A stretch of DNA of 55,401 nt from an uncultured Prevotellaceae bacterium (GCA_902770195.1 CACXSA010000036.1:1-55401), one strand, 5' to 3'; positions 35,636-44,597 are shown, numbered from the stretch's first letter. Notes: generated from the sequence alone by a model not told the origin. Numbers and translations are program-made.

Positions 35636-36829
35636 TTGGCAGATGTCAAGGTACGTGGCGACGAGGCCGTCAAGGAGTATGAACAGAAATTCGACCAGGC
35701 TACGCTGAACAATCTGGCTGTCACCGAAGAAGAGATGGACGAGGCAGAGAAACTGGTAAGCAACGAGTTGCGCGATGCTATCATCCTTGCTCATCATAAT
35801 ATCAAGGTGTTCCACATCTCCCAGCGGTTTGTCGGTCAGAAAGTGAAGACCCAGGAAGGAGTGGTGTGCTGGCAGAAGAGCGTAGCCATCGAAAAGGTAG
35901 GTCTTTATATTCCTGGAGGCACGGCACCCCTGTTCTCTACAGTTCTTATGCTGGCCACTCCTGCCAAGATAGCAGGTTGCCGTGAAATAGTGCTCTGTAC
36001 GCCTCCCAACAAGGAAGGCAAGGTGAATCCTGCCATTCTGGTGGCTGCCCGTATCGCAGGTGTCAGCAAGATTTTCAAAGCCGGTGGTGTACAGGCCATT
36101 GGTGCTATGGCTTATGGTACGGAGAGCGTGCCCAAGGTTTTCAAGATTTTTGGTCCTGGCAATCAGTATGTGATGGCTGCCAAGCAACAGGTGAGTCTGG
36201 ACGAGGTGGCTATCGACATGCCGGCAGGTCCTTCTGAAGTGTGTGTGCTGGCTGATGAGACGGCGAATGCCGAGTTTGTGGCTGCAGACTTGTTGTCTCA
36301 GGCTGAGCATGGCATCGACTCACAAGTGCTTTTCATCACCACCAGCGAGGAGAAGCTTAACGAGGTACAAACAGAGGTCAATCGCCAACTGCAACAGCTG
36401 TCCCGTAAGGAGATGGCTGCCAAAGCACTGGAGAACAGCTGCTATGTGCTGGTGAGCTCTTCCGATGAGATGATCTCCCTCTCCAACGCCTATGCCCCTG
36501 AACATCTGATTCTGCAGGTGAACGACTACGAGCAGATGGCCGAGCGCGTCATCAATGCAGGAAGTGTATTCCTTGGTCCTTATGCCTGTGAGAGTGCCGG
36601 CGACTATGCCAGCGGTACCAACCACACGTTGCCTACCCACGGCTATGCCACCGCCTACAATGGCGTGAACCTCGACTCCTACTGTCGTAAGATAACTTTC
36701 CAGCATCTGACAGCTGAAGGCATCCGTCACATCGGACGTGCCGTAGAGCTGATGGCAGAAGCAGAACAGCTGGATGCACATAAGAATGCAATGAGCGTAA
36801 GAATACGCTCAATAGCCAATGAGAAATGA
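35636..36829 (+). CDS. hisD: Histidinol dehydrogenase, start codon displaced by a repeat element
   Basis: The frame encodes a full HisD body: VGLYIPGGTAPLFSTVLMLA, FGPGNQYVMAAKQ, DMPAGPSEVCVLAD, AEHGIDSQVLF and CESAGDYASGTNHTLPT, with the zinc-binding and catalytic His/Glu/Asp regions. It oxidises L-histidinol to histidine. The first in-frame start-type codon is TTG 35636, but HisD-like sequence (RELWAEIIARPRLDL) continues upstream to about 35561 and then runs into the repeat and an in-frame TAG at 35546. No ATG, GTG or TTG exists in that stretch; ATT 35579 and ATA 35582 are the only AUU/AUA options. The native start appears to have been replaced. Confidence 0.9.
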   Translation: MADVKVRGDEAVKEYEQKFDQATLNNLAVTEEEMDEAEKLVSNELRDAIILAHHNIKVFHISQRFVGQKVKTQEGVVCWQKSVAIEKVGLYIPGGTAPLFSTVLMLATPAKIAGCREIVLCTPPNKEGKVNPAILVAARIAGVSKIFKAGGVQAIGAMAYGTESVPKVFKIFGPGNQYVMAAKQQVSLDEVAIDMPAGPSEVCVLADETANAEFVAADLLSQAEHGIDSQVLFITTSEEKLNEVQTEVNRQLQQLSRKEMAAKALENSCYVLVSSSDEMISLSNAYAPEHLILQVNDYEQMAERVINAGSVFLGPYACESAGDYASGTNHTLPTHGYATAYNGVNLDSYCRKITFQHLTAEGIRHIGRAVELMAEAEQLDAHKNAMSVRIRSIANEK

Positions 36830-36832
36830 GAA

Positions 36833-37867
36833 ATGTTTAGTTTACAGCAATTAGTCAGAAAGAATATTTGGGAGTTAGCTCCCTACTCCTCTGCCCGTGA
36901 TGAATATTCCGGCAAGGAGGCCCGTGTGTTCCTGGATGCCAACGAGAATCCATACAACACCCCGTATAACCGTTATCCCGATCCCCTGCAGCGCGAATTG
37001 AAAAGTGTACTGAAGAAAGTGAAGGGTGTTCCTGAGAATATGATTTTCCTGGGCAATGGTTCCGACGAGGCTATCGACATTGCCTATCGGGTATTCTGCA
37101 ATCCAGATGTTGACAACGTGGTAGCCATCGCTCCGACGTATGGCATGTACAAGGTATGTGCTGACATCAATGCTGTTGAGTACCGTACCGTCCTCCTTGA
37201 CGACCATTTCCAGTTCTCTGCAGATAAGTTGCTGGCAGCCTGCGATGCTAACACCAAGATTATCTGGCTATGCTCACCCAACAACCCTACGGGCAACTCG
37301 CTAAATCGTGACGAGATGCTGAAGGTCATCAACCAGTTCGAAGGCATTGTCATCATCGACGAGGCATATATCGATTTTGCACAACAGTTGTCCATGCGTC
37401 AGGAACTGGTGAACCACCCTAACCTCATCATTCTGCAAACCATGTCGAAGGCATGGGGCTCAGCAGCCATCCGTCTGGGTATGGCTTTTGCCTCCAGCGA
37501 CATTATTAATATTTATAATAAGGTGAAATATCCCTATAATGTCAACCAACTGACGCAGGCTCAGGCATTGTCTGCACTCAAGGATCCCTTTGAGGTGGAC
37601 AAATGGGTACGCATCCTGTTAGACGAGCGCAGCCGCCTGATACAAGCTGTCCAGGAGTTGCCTTTTGTAGAAGAAGTGTTCCCTACCGATGCCAACTTCT
37701 TCCTCACCCGAGTAAAGGATGCTCAGCGCTGTTACGACTATCTCGTCAACCAGGGCGTCATCGTGCGCAACCGCACCCGTGTTCAGCTATGCCATAACTG
37801 TCTGCGTATCACCGTTGGCAGCAATTCCGAGAACAACGAACTGATCTCTGCCCTCCGGCAATTCTAG
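36833..37867 (+). CDS. hisC: Histidinol-phosphate aminotransferase
   Basis: The 344-residue fold-type I PLP enzyme has [18 protein letters not shown] near the N-terminus, NNPTG for the cofactor phosphate region and the PLP lysine K206 in [14 protein letters not shown]. It converts imidazole acetol phosphate to histidinol phosphate. It starts 4 bases after hisD; a 7-bp duplication (GAGAAAT twice, 36821-36834) spans the hisD stop and the hisC start. In related genomes hisB usually follows, but here an MFS gene begins right at the hisC stop. Confidence 0.96.
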   Translation: MFSLQQLVRKNIWELAPYSSARDEYSGKEARVFLDANENPYNTPYNRYPDPLQRELKSVLKKVKGVPENMIFLGNGSDEAIDIAYRVFCNPDVDNVVAIAPTYGMYKVCADINAVEYRTVLLDDHFQFSADKLLAACDANTKIIWLCSPNNPTGNSLNRDEMLKVINQFEGIVIIDEAYIDFAQQLSMRQELVNHPNLIILQTMSKAWGSAAIRLGMAFASSDIINIYNKVKYPYNVNQLTQAQALSALKDPFEVDKWVRILLDERSRLIQAVQELPFVEEVFPTDANFFLTRVKDAQRCYDYLVNQGVIVRNRTRVQLCHNCLRITVGSNSENNELISALRQF

Positions 37868-39136
37868 ATGGACCGCCTTTGGAATCGTAACTATATTAAG
37901 GTGATGACAGCCAATTTCGCGCTGTTCTTCGCCTTTTATTTACTCACACCCCTCTTGCCTTTATACCTCTACGAGACATTTGGGGCTACCAAGGACGTGA
38001 TAGGTCTCGTTCTGTCGGGCTATACCATTCTGGCCCTCCTGTTCCGTCCCTTCAGCGGATTTATAGTTGATTCCTTTCCTCGGAAGACCGTTCTACTCAT
38101 CTCCTTTTCAGCCTTTGCCATCTTCTTTGCAGGCTATCTCGCAGCCTCCTCCCTACTCCTGTTCACCATTGTTCGCACACTTCACGGAGGTCCCTTTGGT
38201 GCCGTCACCGTAGCCAATTCCACGGTAGCCATCGACGTACTGCCTTCCTCCCGTCGCAACGAGGGAATAGGCTATTACGGGTTGAGCAACAACCTGGCCA
38301 TGGCCATCTCACCCACCTTCGCCATCTTCGTCTATAGCGAGACGCACAACTTCCAACTGCTCTTCTGGCTAGCCTTTGCCATAGCCACCTTCGGTCTGTT
38401 GGTCGATTCCACCATCACCCTCCATAAACCTCAGCCCTCATCCATCAAACATCATCCATCAAACATCACCAATTATCCCTCAGCCCTCAGCCATCCGCCC
38501 TCAATTTCCCTCGACCGTTTCTTCCTGAAGAGCGGTTGGTTGATAGGCGTTAACATGGTATTCTTCGGTTTCTGTTTTGGCGTACTCAGCAACTATCTCG
38601 CCATCTATGGCAAACAGGTGCTCCACATGACGGGAGGTACCGGTGCCTGGTTCATGCTCTGCTCCATCGGACTCATCCTCTCCCGTCTTCAGGGAGGCAA
38701 AGCTCTTCGTGAAGGCAAGCTCACCCAGAATGCCGCAGAGGGTATGGTCATCTCCCTCATTGGCTACACCTTATTTATTTTGATGCCTACAATAGGCGGT
38801 AGCAAATTTTTCACTTTTCACTTTTCACTTTTCACTTCCATAGGCTACTATGGCTCCGCCCTTCTTATCGGTTTGGGCAATGGTCACCTCTGGCCTGCCT
38901 TCCAGAACATGATGATTTCCGTAGCCCGCCATAACGAGCGTGGCACAGCCAACTCCACCATCCTCGTATCGTGGGATTTAGGTATGGGACTTGGCATACT
39001 TATTGGTGGTGTCCTGGCAGAGCTCATCAGCTATTCCTTTGCCTTCTGGACAGTCGCCATCATAAATTTAGCGGGTGTCACACTTTATTTCGTGCGCACC
39101 CGCCAATTCTACTTTACTCACTTACTGTCAGAATAG
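37868..39136 (+). CDS. MFS transporter with heptamer-encoded insertions
   Basis: The 422 residues have about 12 membrane spans of the major facilitator fold, including SGYTILALLFRPFSGFIVDSFPRK (motif A-like loop). Substrate unknown; the SGxxxxRPxxGxxxD pattern resembles drug or sugar efflux carriers. The central cytoplasmic loop (about 187-215) is encoded by eleven heptamers (38429-38505) and is Ser/Pro/His-rich. A second stretch (FFTFHFSLFTS) comes from five CTTTTCA-type heptamers (38807-38841) and joins two helices. The start follows the hisC stop with no gap, so it is likely translated with the his genes. It converges with the TPR gene with one base between. Confidence 0.9.
   Translation: MDRLWNRNYIKVMTANFALFFAFYLLTPLLPLYLYETFGATKDVIGLVLSGYTILALLFRPFSGFIVDSFPRKTVLLISFSAFAIFFAGYLAASSLLLFTIVRTLHGGPFGAVTVANSTVAIDVLPSSRRNEGIGYYGLSNNLAMAISPTFAIFVYSETHNFQLLFWLAFAIATFGLLVDSTITLHKPQPSSIKHHPSNITNYPSALSHPPSISLDRFFLKSGWLIGVNMVFFGFCFGVLSNYLAIYGKQVLHMTGGTGAWFMLCSIGLILSRLQGGKALREGKLTQNAAEGMVISLIGYTLFILMPTIGGSKFFTFHFSLFTSIGYYGSALLIGLGNGHLWPAFQNMMISVARHNERGTANSTILVSWDLGMGLGILIGGVLAELISYSFAFWTVAIINLAGVTLYFVRTRQFYFTHLLSE
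38429..38505 (+). repeat. Eleven in-frame heptamers inside the MFS gene
   Basis: Units CCTCAGC, CCTCATC, CATCAAA, CATCATC, CATCAAA, CATCACC, AATTATC, CCTCAGC, CCTCAGC, CATCCGC, CCTCAAT encode a flexible central-loop segment. Confidence 0.9.
38807..38841 (+). repeat. Five in-frame heptamers inside the MFS gene
   Basis: TTTTTCA, three CTTTTCA and CTTCCAT encode FFTFHFSLFTS between two membrane helices. Confidence 0.88.
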
Positions 39137-39137
39137 C

Positions 39138-40349
39138 TTACTTGCTGTCTGCCTCTGCAGCCTTGGTCTTAGGATCGTCTGCACCATAGAGACCGTAGTA
39201 AGCCTGGTAACGGTTGTAACCCCAGTTTGCCATCTGCTTGTTGGGATCCAGCTCTTTAGCCTTGTCAAAAGCCTCGATAGCCTGCTTGTAGAGGTCCTTG
39301 CTCTTCGCGGTGTCGTTCTCATTGGCAGCCTGTACACTCAGACAAGCACCAAGATAGGTGTAAACAACAGCATTGTCGGGCTTAGCGGCAGCAGCCTTAC
39401 GCAGCCACTTGGCACCCTCTTCAGCATTATTGGCATTCACAGCCATCAGACCCTTGTTAGCCAGTGCAGTGAAAGAGTTGGGGAACTTAGCTAAGTGCTG
39501 GTCAAGGAACTCGTTCTGGGCCTTCTTGTCAAGACCCTCATACATACCGTTGATAGCATCCACGATGACCTCGTTCTCAGGCTCATTGGCATACATCTGC
39601 TTCAGCTGGTCAACGAAAGCCAGTGAGTCAGCATGGTTCTTCAGGTTAGAACGCATGGCATACAGCTGGAAGTTCTCTGCATCAGCCTTCTGGGTGGGAT
39701 CCTTCTTGGCAATCTCGAAATACTTGTTGGCACGAGCCATATCCTTGGCATCGTAGGCATAACGACCTGCGAAGAAAGCAACCTGTCCGGCATATTCCTT
39801 CTCAGAAGTCTTGTCCATAGCGGCAAAGGTAGGATCAGCAGCTGAGTCTGTGAACATACCCCAGTACTTCAGCACGGCAGCACTATTACTCTTACGGGCC
39901 TCTTCCTGTCCAATGTTTACCAAGTGGCTGCGTACGGCCCACACACGAGCGATGTTCTTCTCGAATTGGGGCTTTACCTTACCCTTTGCATTAGGCATCT
40001 GGTCGTACTTATTACACTCGATGACATTCTCGATAGCATCACAGATAGCGTTGGCCAGTCCCAAGGTATCGTAAGCTTTCACCTTACCAGTACCCATCTG
40101 TGCAGCCATCTGGTTCTCGGTAATGGTACCAGTCTCATTGCTCACCTTATTCATAGCCAGCTCGAACAGGTGGTTATAAGCCTCTGCCTTCTCAGCATTG
40201 TCAGCGAGTTCGTTCAGATGCTGCTTTACCAGCTGAACAGCTTCAGCATAATCTTTTGACTTGATGATAGTCTTGATAGCTTCACTCTTAGCGGCAAAAG
40301 TCATGGTGCTTGCCATGAGTGCGATTGCCATCACAATTACTTTTTTCAT
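39138..40349 (-). CDS. Secreted TPR protein, 403 aa
   Basis: A signal peptide (MKKVIVMAIALMASTMTFA) precedes a helical protein with TPR-like units, clearest at NSFTALANKGLMAVNANNAEEGAKWLRKAAAAKPDNAVVYTYLGACL and KQAIEAFDKAKELDPNKQMANWGYNRYQAYYGLYG. It is Lys/Ala-rich and without enzymatic motifs, probably a periplasmic protein of unknown role found in Prevotella. It follows gyrA by 27 bases in the same direction and may share its transcript. Confidence 0.85.
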   Translation of the reverse strand: MKKVIVMAIALMASTMTFAAKSEAIKTIIKSKDYAEAVQLVKQHLNELADNAEKAEAYNHLFELAMNKVSNETGTITENQMAAQMGTGKVKAYDTLGLANAICDAIENVIECNKYDQMPNAKGKVKPQFEKNIARVWAVRSHLVNIGQEEARKSNSAAVLKYWGMFTDSAADPTFAAMDKTSEKEYAGQVAFFAGRYAYDAKDMARANKYFEIAKKDPTQKADAENFQLYAMRSNLKNHADSLAFVDQLKQMYANEPENEVIVDAINGMYEGLDKKAQNEFLDQHLAKFPNSFTALANKGLMAVNANNAEEGAKWLRKAAAAKPDNAVVYTYLGACLSVQAANENDTAKSKDLYKQAIEAFDKAKELDPNKQMANWGYNRYQAYYGLYGADDPKTKAAEADSK

Positions 40350-40376
40350 ACGATTTTCATTTATTGGTTAAACGTT

Positions 40377-42944
40377 TTATTCATTATTCTCTGTATTATC
40401 ATCACGCTCAGGGGCATCAACCTGCGGGGTATCGATAGCTGAATCGTTCAGCTCCTCATCGACAAGCTCTGCCTCCTCGACATCCTCTTCCTGGCTGCTC
40501 GTCACCTTACATACCGAGGCAATGGTGTCGTTCTTCTTGGTGAGGTTAATGAGGCGAACGCCTTGCGTAGCACGACCCATCACACGAACATCAGCCATCT
40601 TCAGACGGATAAGGATGCCCGACTTGTTGATAATCATCAGGTCGTTCTCGTCGGTCACCACCTTGATAGCAACCAGACGACCCGTCTTCTCAGTGATGTT
40701 CAGCGTCTTCACACCCTTGGTACCACGGTTGGTCTTGCGATAGTCTTCTATCTCAGAGCGCTTGCCATAGCCGTTCTCTGATACCACCATGATGGTCTCG
40801 ACAGAGGGGTCGTTGACACATACCATACCTACTACCTCGTCATCGTCACCATCCAGACGCATACCGATGACACCGGTAGAAACGCGGCCCATCGTACGTA
40901 CCTGGTCTTCGTTGAAGCGGACGGCACGACCATTGCGGTTAGCCAGCAGTATCTCGTTACGTCCATTGGTCAGACGAACACCTACCACCTCGTCGCCCTC
41001 GTTGATGTTGATGGCACGGACACCAGCAGCACGTACGTTCTTATATGCATCGAGGCGAGTCTTCTTGATGATACCCTGCTTGGTGGCAAACATCACGTAA
41101 TGACTCTGCAGGAATTCATCGTCGTTGAAGTTCTTCACACGCAGCACAGCATTAATGGCATCATCAGGCTCGATGTTCAGCATGTTCTGAATAGCACGGC
41201 CCTTCGAGTTCTTGTCGCCCTCGGGAATCTCGTAACACTTCTGCCAGTAGCAGCGTCCCTTCTGGGTGAAGAACAGCAGCGTGTTATGCATCGTGGCAGG
41301 ATAGATATATTCAGCAAAGTCGTTATCACGATGGCGGGCAGCCTTGGCTCCCACTCCACCACGTCCTTGCTCGTGGAACTCGCCCAAATGAGTACGCTTG
41401 ATATAACCCATGTGTGAAATGGTGATAACCACGGGGTCATCGGGATAGAAGTCCTCTGCATTGAACTCATGGTCGAAGGGAATAATCTCGGTACGACGCT
41501 CGTCACCATATTTCTCCTTCACCTCCTGCAGTTCCTGCTTCATCACCTCCTTACAACGCTCAGGATTGTCAAGAATCTCCTGCAAGTCAGCAATCAGCTT
41601 CATCAGATCGTCATACTCCTGGTGCAGCTGGTCAACACGCAGACCGGTCAACTGGCTCAGGCGCATATCAACGATAGCCTTCGACTGCAGCTCGTCCAGA
41701 TTAAAACGAGTTTCCAGATTACGCTGGGCATCGCTGGGAGTCTTACTATTTCTAATAATGTGAACCACCTCGTCGATGTTGTTCACAGCAATAATCAAAC
41801 CCTCGAGGATATGGGCACGCTCCTGTGCTTTCTTCAGGTCGTACTTGGTGCGACGGATGGTCACATCATGACGGTGCTCTACGAAGTACTTGACACACTC
41901 TTTGAGAGAAAGCAGACGGGGACGTCCCTTTACCAATGCAATGTTATTTACTGAGAATGAGCTCTGTAGAGCTGTCATCTTAAAGAGCTTGTTAAGCAGC
42001 ACATTGGCATTGGCATCGCGCTTGCAATCCACCACGATACGCATACCCTGACGACCAGACTCATCGTTCACATTGGCTACACCTTCTATCTTATGCTCGT
42101 TGGCCAGGTCGGCAATATACTTCACCAAGTCTGCCTTGTTCACGCCATAAGGTATCTCGGTCACCACAATCTTGTCGTGGGTCTCGGTAGTCTCAATCTC
42201 AGCCTTGGCACGCATCACGATACGTCCGCGACCAGTCTCATAGGCATCGCGCACACCAGCCAGTCCGTAGATATAGGCTCCTGTGGGGAAGTCCGGACCA
42301 GGGATATATTGCATCAGTCCATCGGTATCGATGTCAGGGTTGTCGATATAGGCGCAGCAGCCGTCAATTACCTCTGCCAGGTTATGGGTAGGCATGTTTG
42401 TTGCCATACCCACGGCAATACCGTTACCGCCATTCACTAACAGGTTGGGAATCTTGGTAGGCATCACGCTGGGCTCCACCAGCGAGTCGTCGAAGTTGTT
42501 CACCATATCGACAGTATCCTTTTCCAGGTCGTCCATGATGTGCTCACCCATCTTCGAGAGACGGCACTCTGTGTAACGCATGGCAGCTGGTGAGTCACCA
42601 TCTACCGATCCGAAGTTACCTTGTCCGTCCACCAACGTGTAACGCATGTTCCACTCCTGAGCCATACGTACCAGGGCACCATATACCGAGCTATCACCGT
42701 GGGGGTGGTATTTACCGAGCACCTCACCTACCACGCGCGCACATTTTTTATAAGGTTGTGTGGAAACATTGTTAATACCCATCATACCATAAAGGATACG
42801 GCGATGAACAGGTTTAAATCCATCACGGACATCAGGGAGGGCACGAGCCACGATAACCGACATCGAATAGTCGATGTACGAGGACTTCATTTCCTCCTCA
42901 ATGTTGATTTTTACAATTCTGTCGTTGTCAAAAGTTTGATCCAT
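40377..42944 (-). CDS. gyrA: DNA gyrase subunit A
   Basis: The 855 residues have the breakage-reunion domain with catalytic Tyr Y124 in AAMRYTE and the quinolone region HPHGDSSVYGALVRMAQ (S85 corresponds to E. coli Ser83, G89 to Asp87). The six-bladed C-terminal pinwheel contains a degenerate GyrA box (TNRGTKGVKTL) and ends in a long acidic tail (SSQEEDVEEAELVDEELN). GyrA breaks and reseals DNA to introduce negative supercoils. Its predicted leader of about 180 bases carries a heptamer/double-hairpin element, which is unusual for this gene. Confidence 0.97.
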   Translation of the reverse strand: MDQTFDNDRIVKINIEEEMKSSYIDYSMSVIVARALPDVRDGFKPVHRRILYGMMGINNVSTQPYKKCARVVGEVLGKYHPHGDSSVYGALVRMAQEWNMRYTLVDGQGNFGSVDGDSPAAMRYTECRLSKMGEHIMDDLEKDTVDMVNNFDDSLVEPSVMPTKIPNLLVNGGNGIAVGMATNMPTHNLAEVIDGCCAYIDNPDIDTDGLMQYIPGPDFPTGAYIYGLAGVRDAYETGRGRIVMRAKAEIETTETHDKIVVTEIPYGVNKADLVKYIADLANEHKIEGVANVNDESGRQGMRIVVDCKRDANANVLLNKLFKMTALQSSFSVNNIALVKGRPRLLSLKECVKYFVEHRHDVTIRRTKYDLKKAQERAHILEGLIIAVNNIDEVVHIIRNSKTPSDAQRNLETRFNLDELQSKAIVDMRLSQLTGLRVDQLHQEYDDLMKLIADLQEILDNPERCKEVMKQELQEVKEKYGDERRTEIIPFDHEFNAEDFYPDDPVVITISHMGYIKRTHLGEFHEQGRGGVGAKAARHRDNDFAEYIYPATMHNTLLFFTQKGRCYWQKCYEIPEGDKNSKGRAIQNMLNIEPDDAINAVLRVKNFNDDEFLQSHYVMFATKQGIIKKTRLDAYKNVRAAGVRAININEGDEVVGVRLTNGRNEILLANRNGRAVRFNEDQVRTMGRVSTGVIGMRLDGDDDEVVGMVCVNDPSVETIMVVSENGYGKRSEIEDYRKTNRGTKGVKTLNITEKTGRLVAIKVVTDENDLMIINKSGILIRLKMADVRVMGRATQGVRLINLTKKNDTIASVCKVTSSQEEDVEEAELVDEELNDSAIDTPQVDAPERDDNTENNE

Positions 42945-42970
42945 TTTTATTTTATATAATTTTTATTTTT

Positions 42971-43069
42971 TCACTCTTACCTCTTACATCTTACCTCTTA
43001 CTTCTTTGACCTAAAGGTACAAAGCAACTTCGTCGATTACTTACATCTTACCTCTTACATCTTACCTCC
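42971..43069 (-). repeat. Heptamer arrays flanking a double-hairpin core (copy D) in the gyrA leader
   Basis: Heptamers of the GAGGTAA/GATGTAA type (reverse strand) occur on both sides of the core at 43004-43036. In the transcript sense hairpin 1 is CGAC-GAA-GTTG, with a G.U pair where the other copies have G-C; hairpin 2 has arms CTTTG and CAAAG. The element lies between the promoter box at 43131 and the gyrA ATG at 42944. Confidence 0.88.
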
Positions 43070-43130
43070 ATTTCGCGTTTAAGGCACTTTTCAGGCCCGC
43101 TGACGCGTTTTTACTGTTTTCTTAAACTCT

Positions 43131-43139
43131 GCAAAGTTA
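43131..43139 (-). promoter_or_regulatory. gyrA promoter -7 box (TAACTTTGC)
   Basis: Exact box on the reverse strand about 187 bases before the gyrA start, which predicts a long leader including repeat copy D. It stands just after the end of the omega-amidase gene. Confidence 0.65.
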
Positions 43140-43186
43140 CGAAAAAGCCGTCAATAAACCATAGTTTTTAAGTAATTTTTAAGAAA

Positions 43187-43951
43187 TTATTGGTCTCTGT
43201 CGTCCAATACGCGGAATTTGGTCCTCCTACGCTCCAATTCCGCCTTGTCCAGAGAGACCGTCAAGGTCTGTGGCACATGCTTTCTACATTGTCCGAGGGT
43301 ATGCCCGATACTATCCACCACCACACTAGCTCCTGCATAGTGGTTGTACGAATCGTCTCCCACCCTGTTACATCCTACAAGATAAGCCTGGTTCTCGATA
43401 GCCCGTGCACGCGTCAGCACCTGCCAGGCATTCTGTCGTGACTCAGGCCAGTTGGCCACCACGACAATCACATCATACTCTTTCCCTGTGGCATAACGGC
43501 TCCAGCAGGGAAAACGAAGGTCGTAGCATGTCAGCAGCAAAAAACGGAATCCTTCATAGCTGACGATACAAGGCTCCTGTCCTGCCGTATAATACGTATG
43601 TTCGTGTCCGTAAGTAAACAAATGGTGTTTGTCATAGTACCACGTCTTTCCCGTGCGTCCGTCACAGAAAAAATGGCGATTACGGTAACTCCCGTCCTCT
43701 GTGTGTACGGCCAGACTGCCGCAGATAGCACAATGGACAGCTTTTGCCTGTCTTTCCATCCAGTTTAGCGCTTCGTTCTCTCCCACTTCATGGGCCAGTC
43801 CTTCCGGCTGAGTGGCAAATCCTGTGCTCCACATCTCGGGCAGCACATACAAGTCACTTCCCGGCTCCTTGCTCATCAGCAGTTCTGCCTCCCGCATATT
43901 CCGTTCGGGGGCTCCCCACACTATATCAGTCTGTACTAACGTAACACGCAT
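43187..43951 (-). CDS. Nitrilase-superfamily omega-amidase (YafV-like)
   Basis: From ATG 43951 the product has 254 residues with the nitrilase triad E39 (VLPEMWSTGF), K108 (YYDKHHLF) and C142 (LTCYDLRFP), in the spacing of omega-amidases such as YafV/Nit2. These enzymes hydrolyse 2-oxoglutaramate or 2-oxosuccinamate in the cytoplasm (methionine salvage repair). The upstream frame to 44065 overlaps rfbC and is not used. It starts 11 bases after the rfbC stop, so the two are co-transcribed. Confidence 0.92.
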   Translation of the reverse strand: MRVTLVQTDIVWGAPERNMREAELLMSKEPGSDLYVLPEMWSTGFATQPEGLAHEVGENEALNWMERQAKAVHCAICGSLAVHTEDGSYRNRHFFCDGRTGKTWYYDKHHLFTYGHEHTYYTAGQEPCIVSYEGFRFLLLTCYDLRFPCWSRYATGKEYDVIVVVANWPESRQNAWQVLTRARAIENQAYLVGCNRVGDDSYNHYAGASVVVDSIGHTLGQCRKHVPQTLTVSLDKAELERRRTKFRVLDDRDQ

Positions 43952-43962
43952 GTTAATACATA

Positions 43963-44502
43963 TTAGAATATATCTTTGAAACGAGGTTGCTTCAAGTCCT
44001 TTTCCGAAGTCAGCACCTCCTTGGGGTCGATAGGCCACTCGATGCCCAGGTCGGGATCGTCCCATCGGATGCCTGCCTCAGCCTGAGGGGCATATACATT
44101 ATCTACTTTATAAGTAAAGATAGCTTCTTCGCTTAACACCAGGAAGCCATGGGCAAATCCTCGGGGGATAAAGAACTGGCGTTTGTTCTCTTCGCTAAGT
44201 TCCGTCATCACATGCTGACCAAACGTAGGACTCGACGGACGGATATCTACTGCCACATCCAGTACCCTGCCTTTGATGACGCGTACCAGCTTAGCCTGTG
44301 AAAAGTCGCCTTTCTGATAGTGCAAACCACGGAGCACGCCATAGCTCGATTTCGACTCGTTGTCCTGTATAAACTCCACCGGACCAATGTGTTGTTCGAA
44401 TTCTTCTTTCTTCCAAGCTTCAAGAAAATACCCTCTAGCATCGTTAAACACCCGTGGTTCAATGATATACACTCCTTCAACTTGCGTTTTTTTGAATTCC
44501 AT
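43963..44502 (-). CDS. rfbC: dTDP-4-dehydrorhamnose 3,5-epimerase
   Basis: The 179-residue cupin has RGYFLEAWKKEEF, catalytic H61 in LRGLHYQKG, KLVRVIKGRVLDVAVDIR, and FIPRGFAHGFLVLSEEAIFTYK. It makes dTDP-4-keto-L-rhamnose for surface polysaccharide. rfbA, rfbB and rfbD are not in the window. Its own promoter box lies 27 bases upstream. Confidence 0.96.
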   Translation of the reverse strand: MEFKKTQVEGVYIIEPRVFNDARGYFLEAWKKEEFEQHIGPVEFIQDNESKSSYGVLRGLHYQKGDFSQAKLVRVIKGRVLDVAVDIRPSSPTFGQHVMTELSEENKRQFFIPRGFAHGFLVLSEEAIFTYKVDNVYAPQAEAGIRWDDPDLGIEWPIDPKEVLTSEKDLKQPRFKDIF

Positions 44503-44529
44503 GATTATGTTTTCTATATTTTATTTTCT

Positions 44530-44538
44530 GCAAAGGTA
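44530..44538 (-). promoter_or_regulatory. rfbC promoter -7 box (TACCTTTGC)
   Basis: Exact box on the reverse strand, 27 bases before the rfbC ATG and divergent from the HU/SPOR promoter. Confidence 0.75.
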
Positions 44539-44583
44539 CAAAATTTATTTCGACTTTAACTTGTTTGTTTCATAAAAAAAATG

Positions 44584-44592
44584 TAATTTTGC
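44584..44592 (+). promoter_or_regulatory. HU/SPOR gene promoter -7 box (TAATTTTGC), leaderless arrangement
   Basis: Exact box ending five bases before the ATG at 44598, so the transcript should begin at or next to the start codon. Confidence 0.7.
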
Positions 44593-44597
44593 ACCCG

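Noticed and set aside
35546-35640. hisD considered a pseudogene
   Set aside because: The rest of the gene is intact over nearly 400 codons with all conserved blocks, so only the start is in doubt.
42680-42700. GyrA residue G89 at the E. coli Asp87 position as a quinolone-resistance change
   Set aside because: This position differs naturally between phyla, and the main resistance site (Ser83 equivalent, S85) is unchanged.
42971-43069. Heptamer blocks around a palindrome considered as a CRISPR array
   Set aside because: Units are 7 bp with no spacers of constant length, and no cas genes are present.
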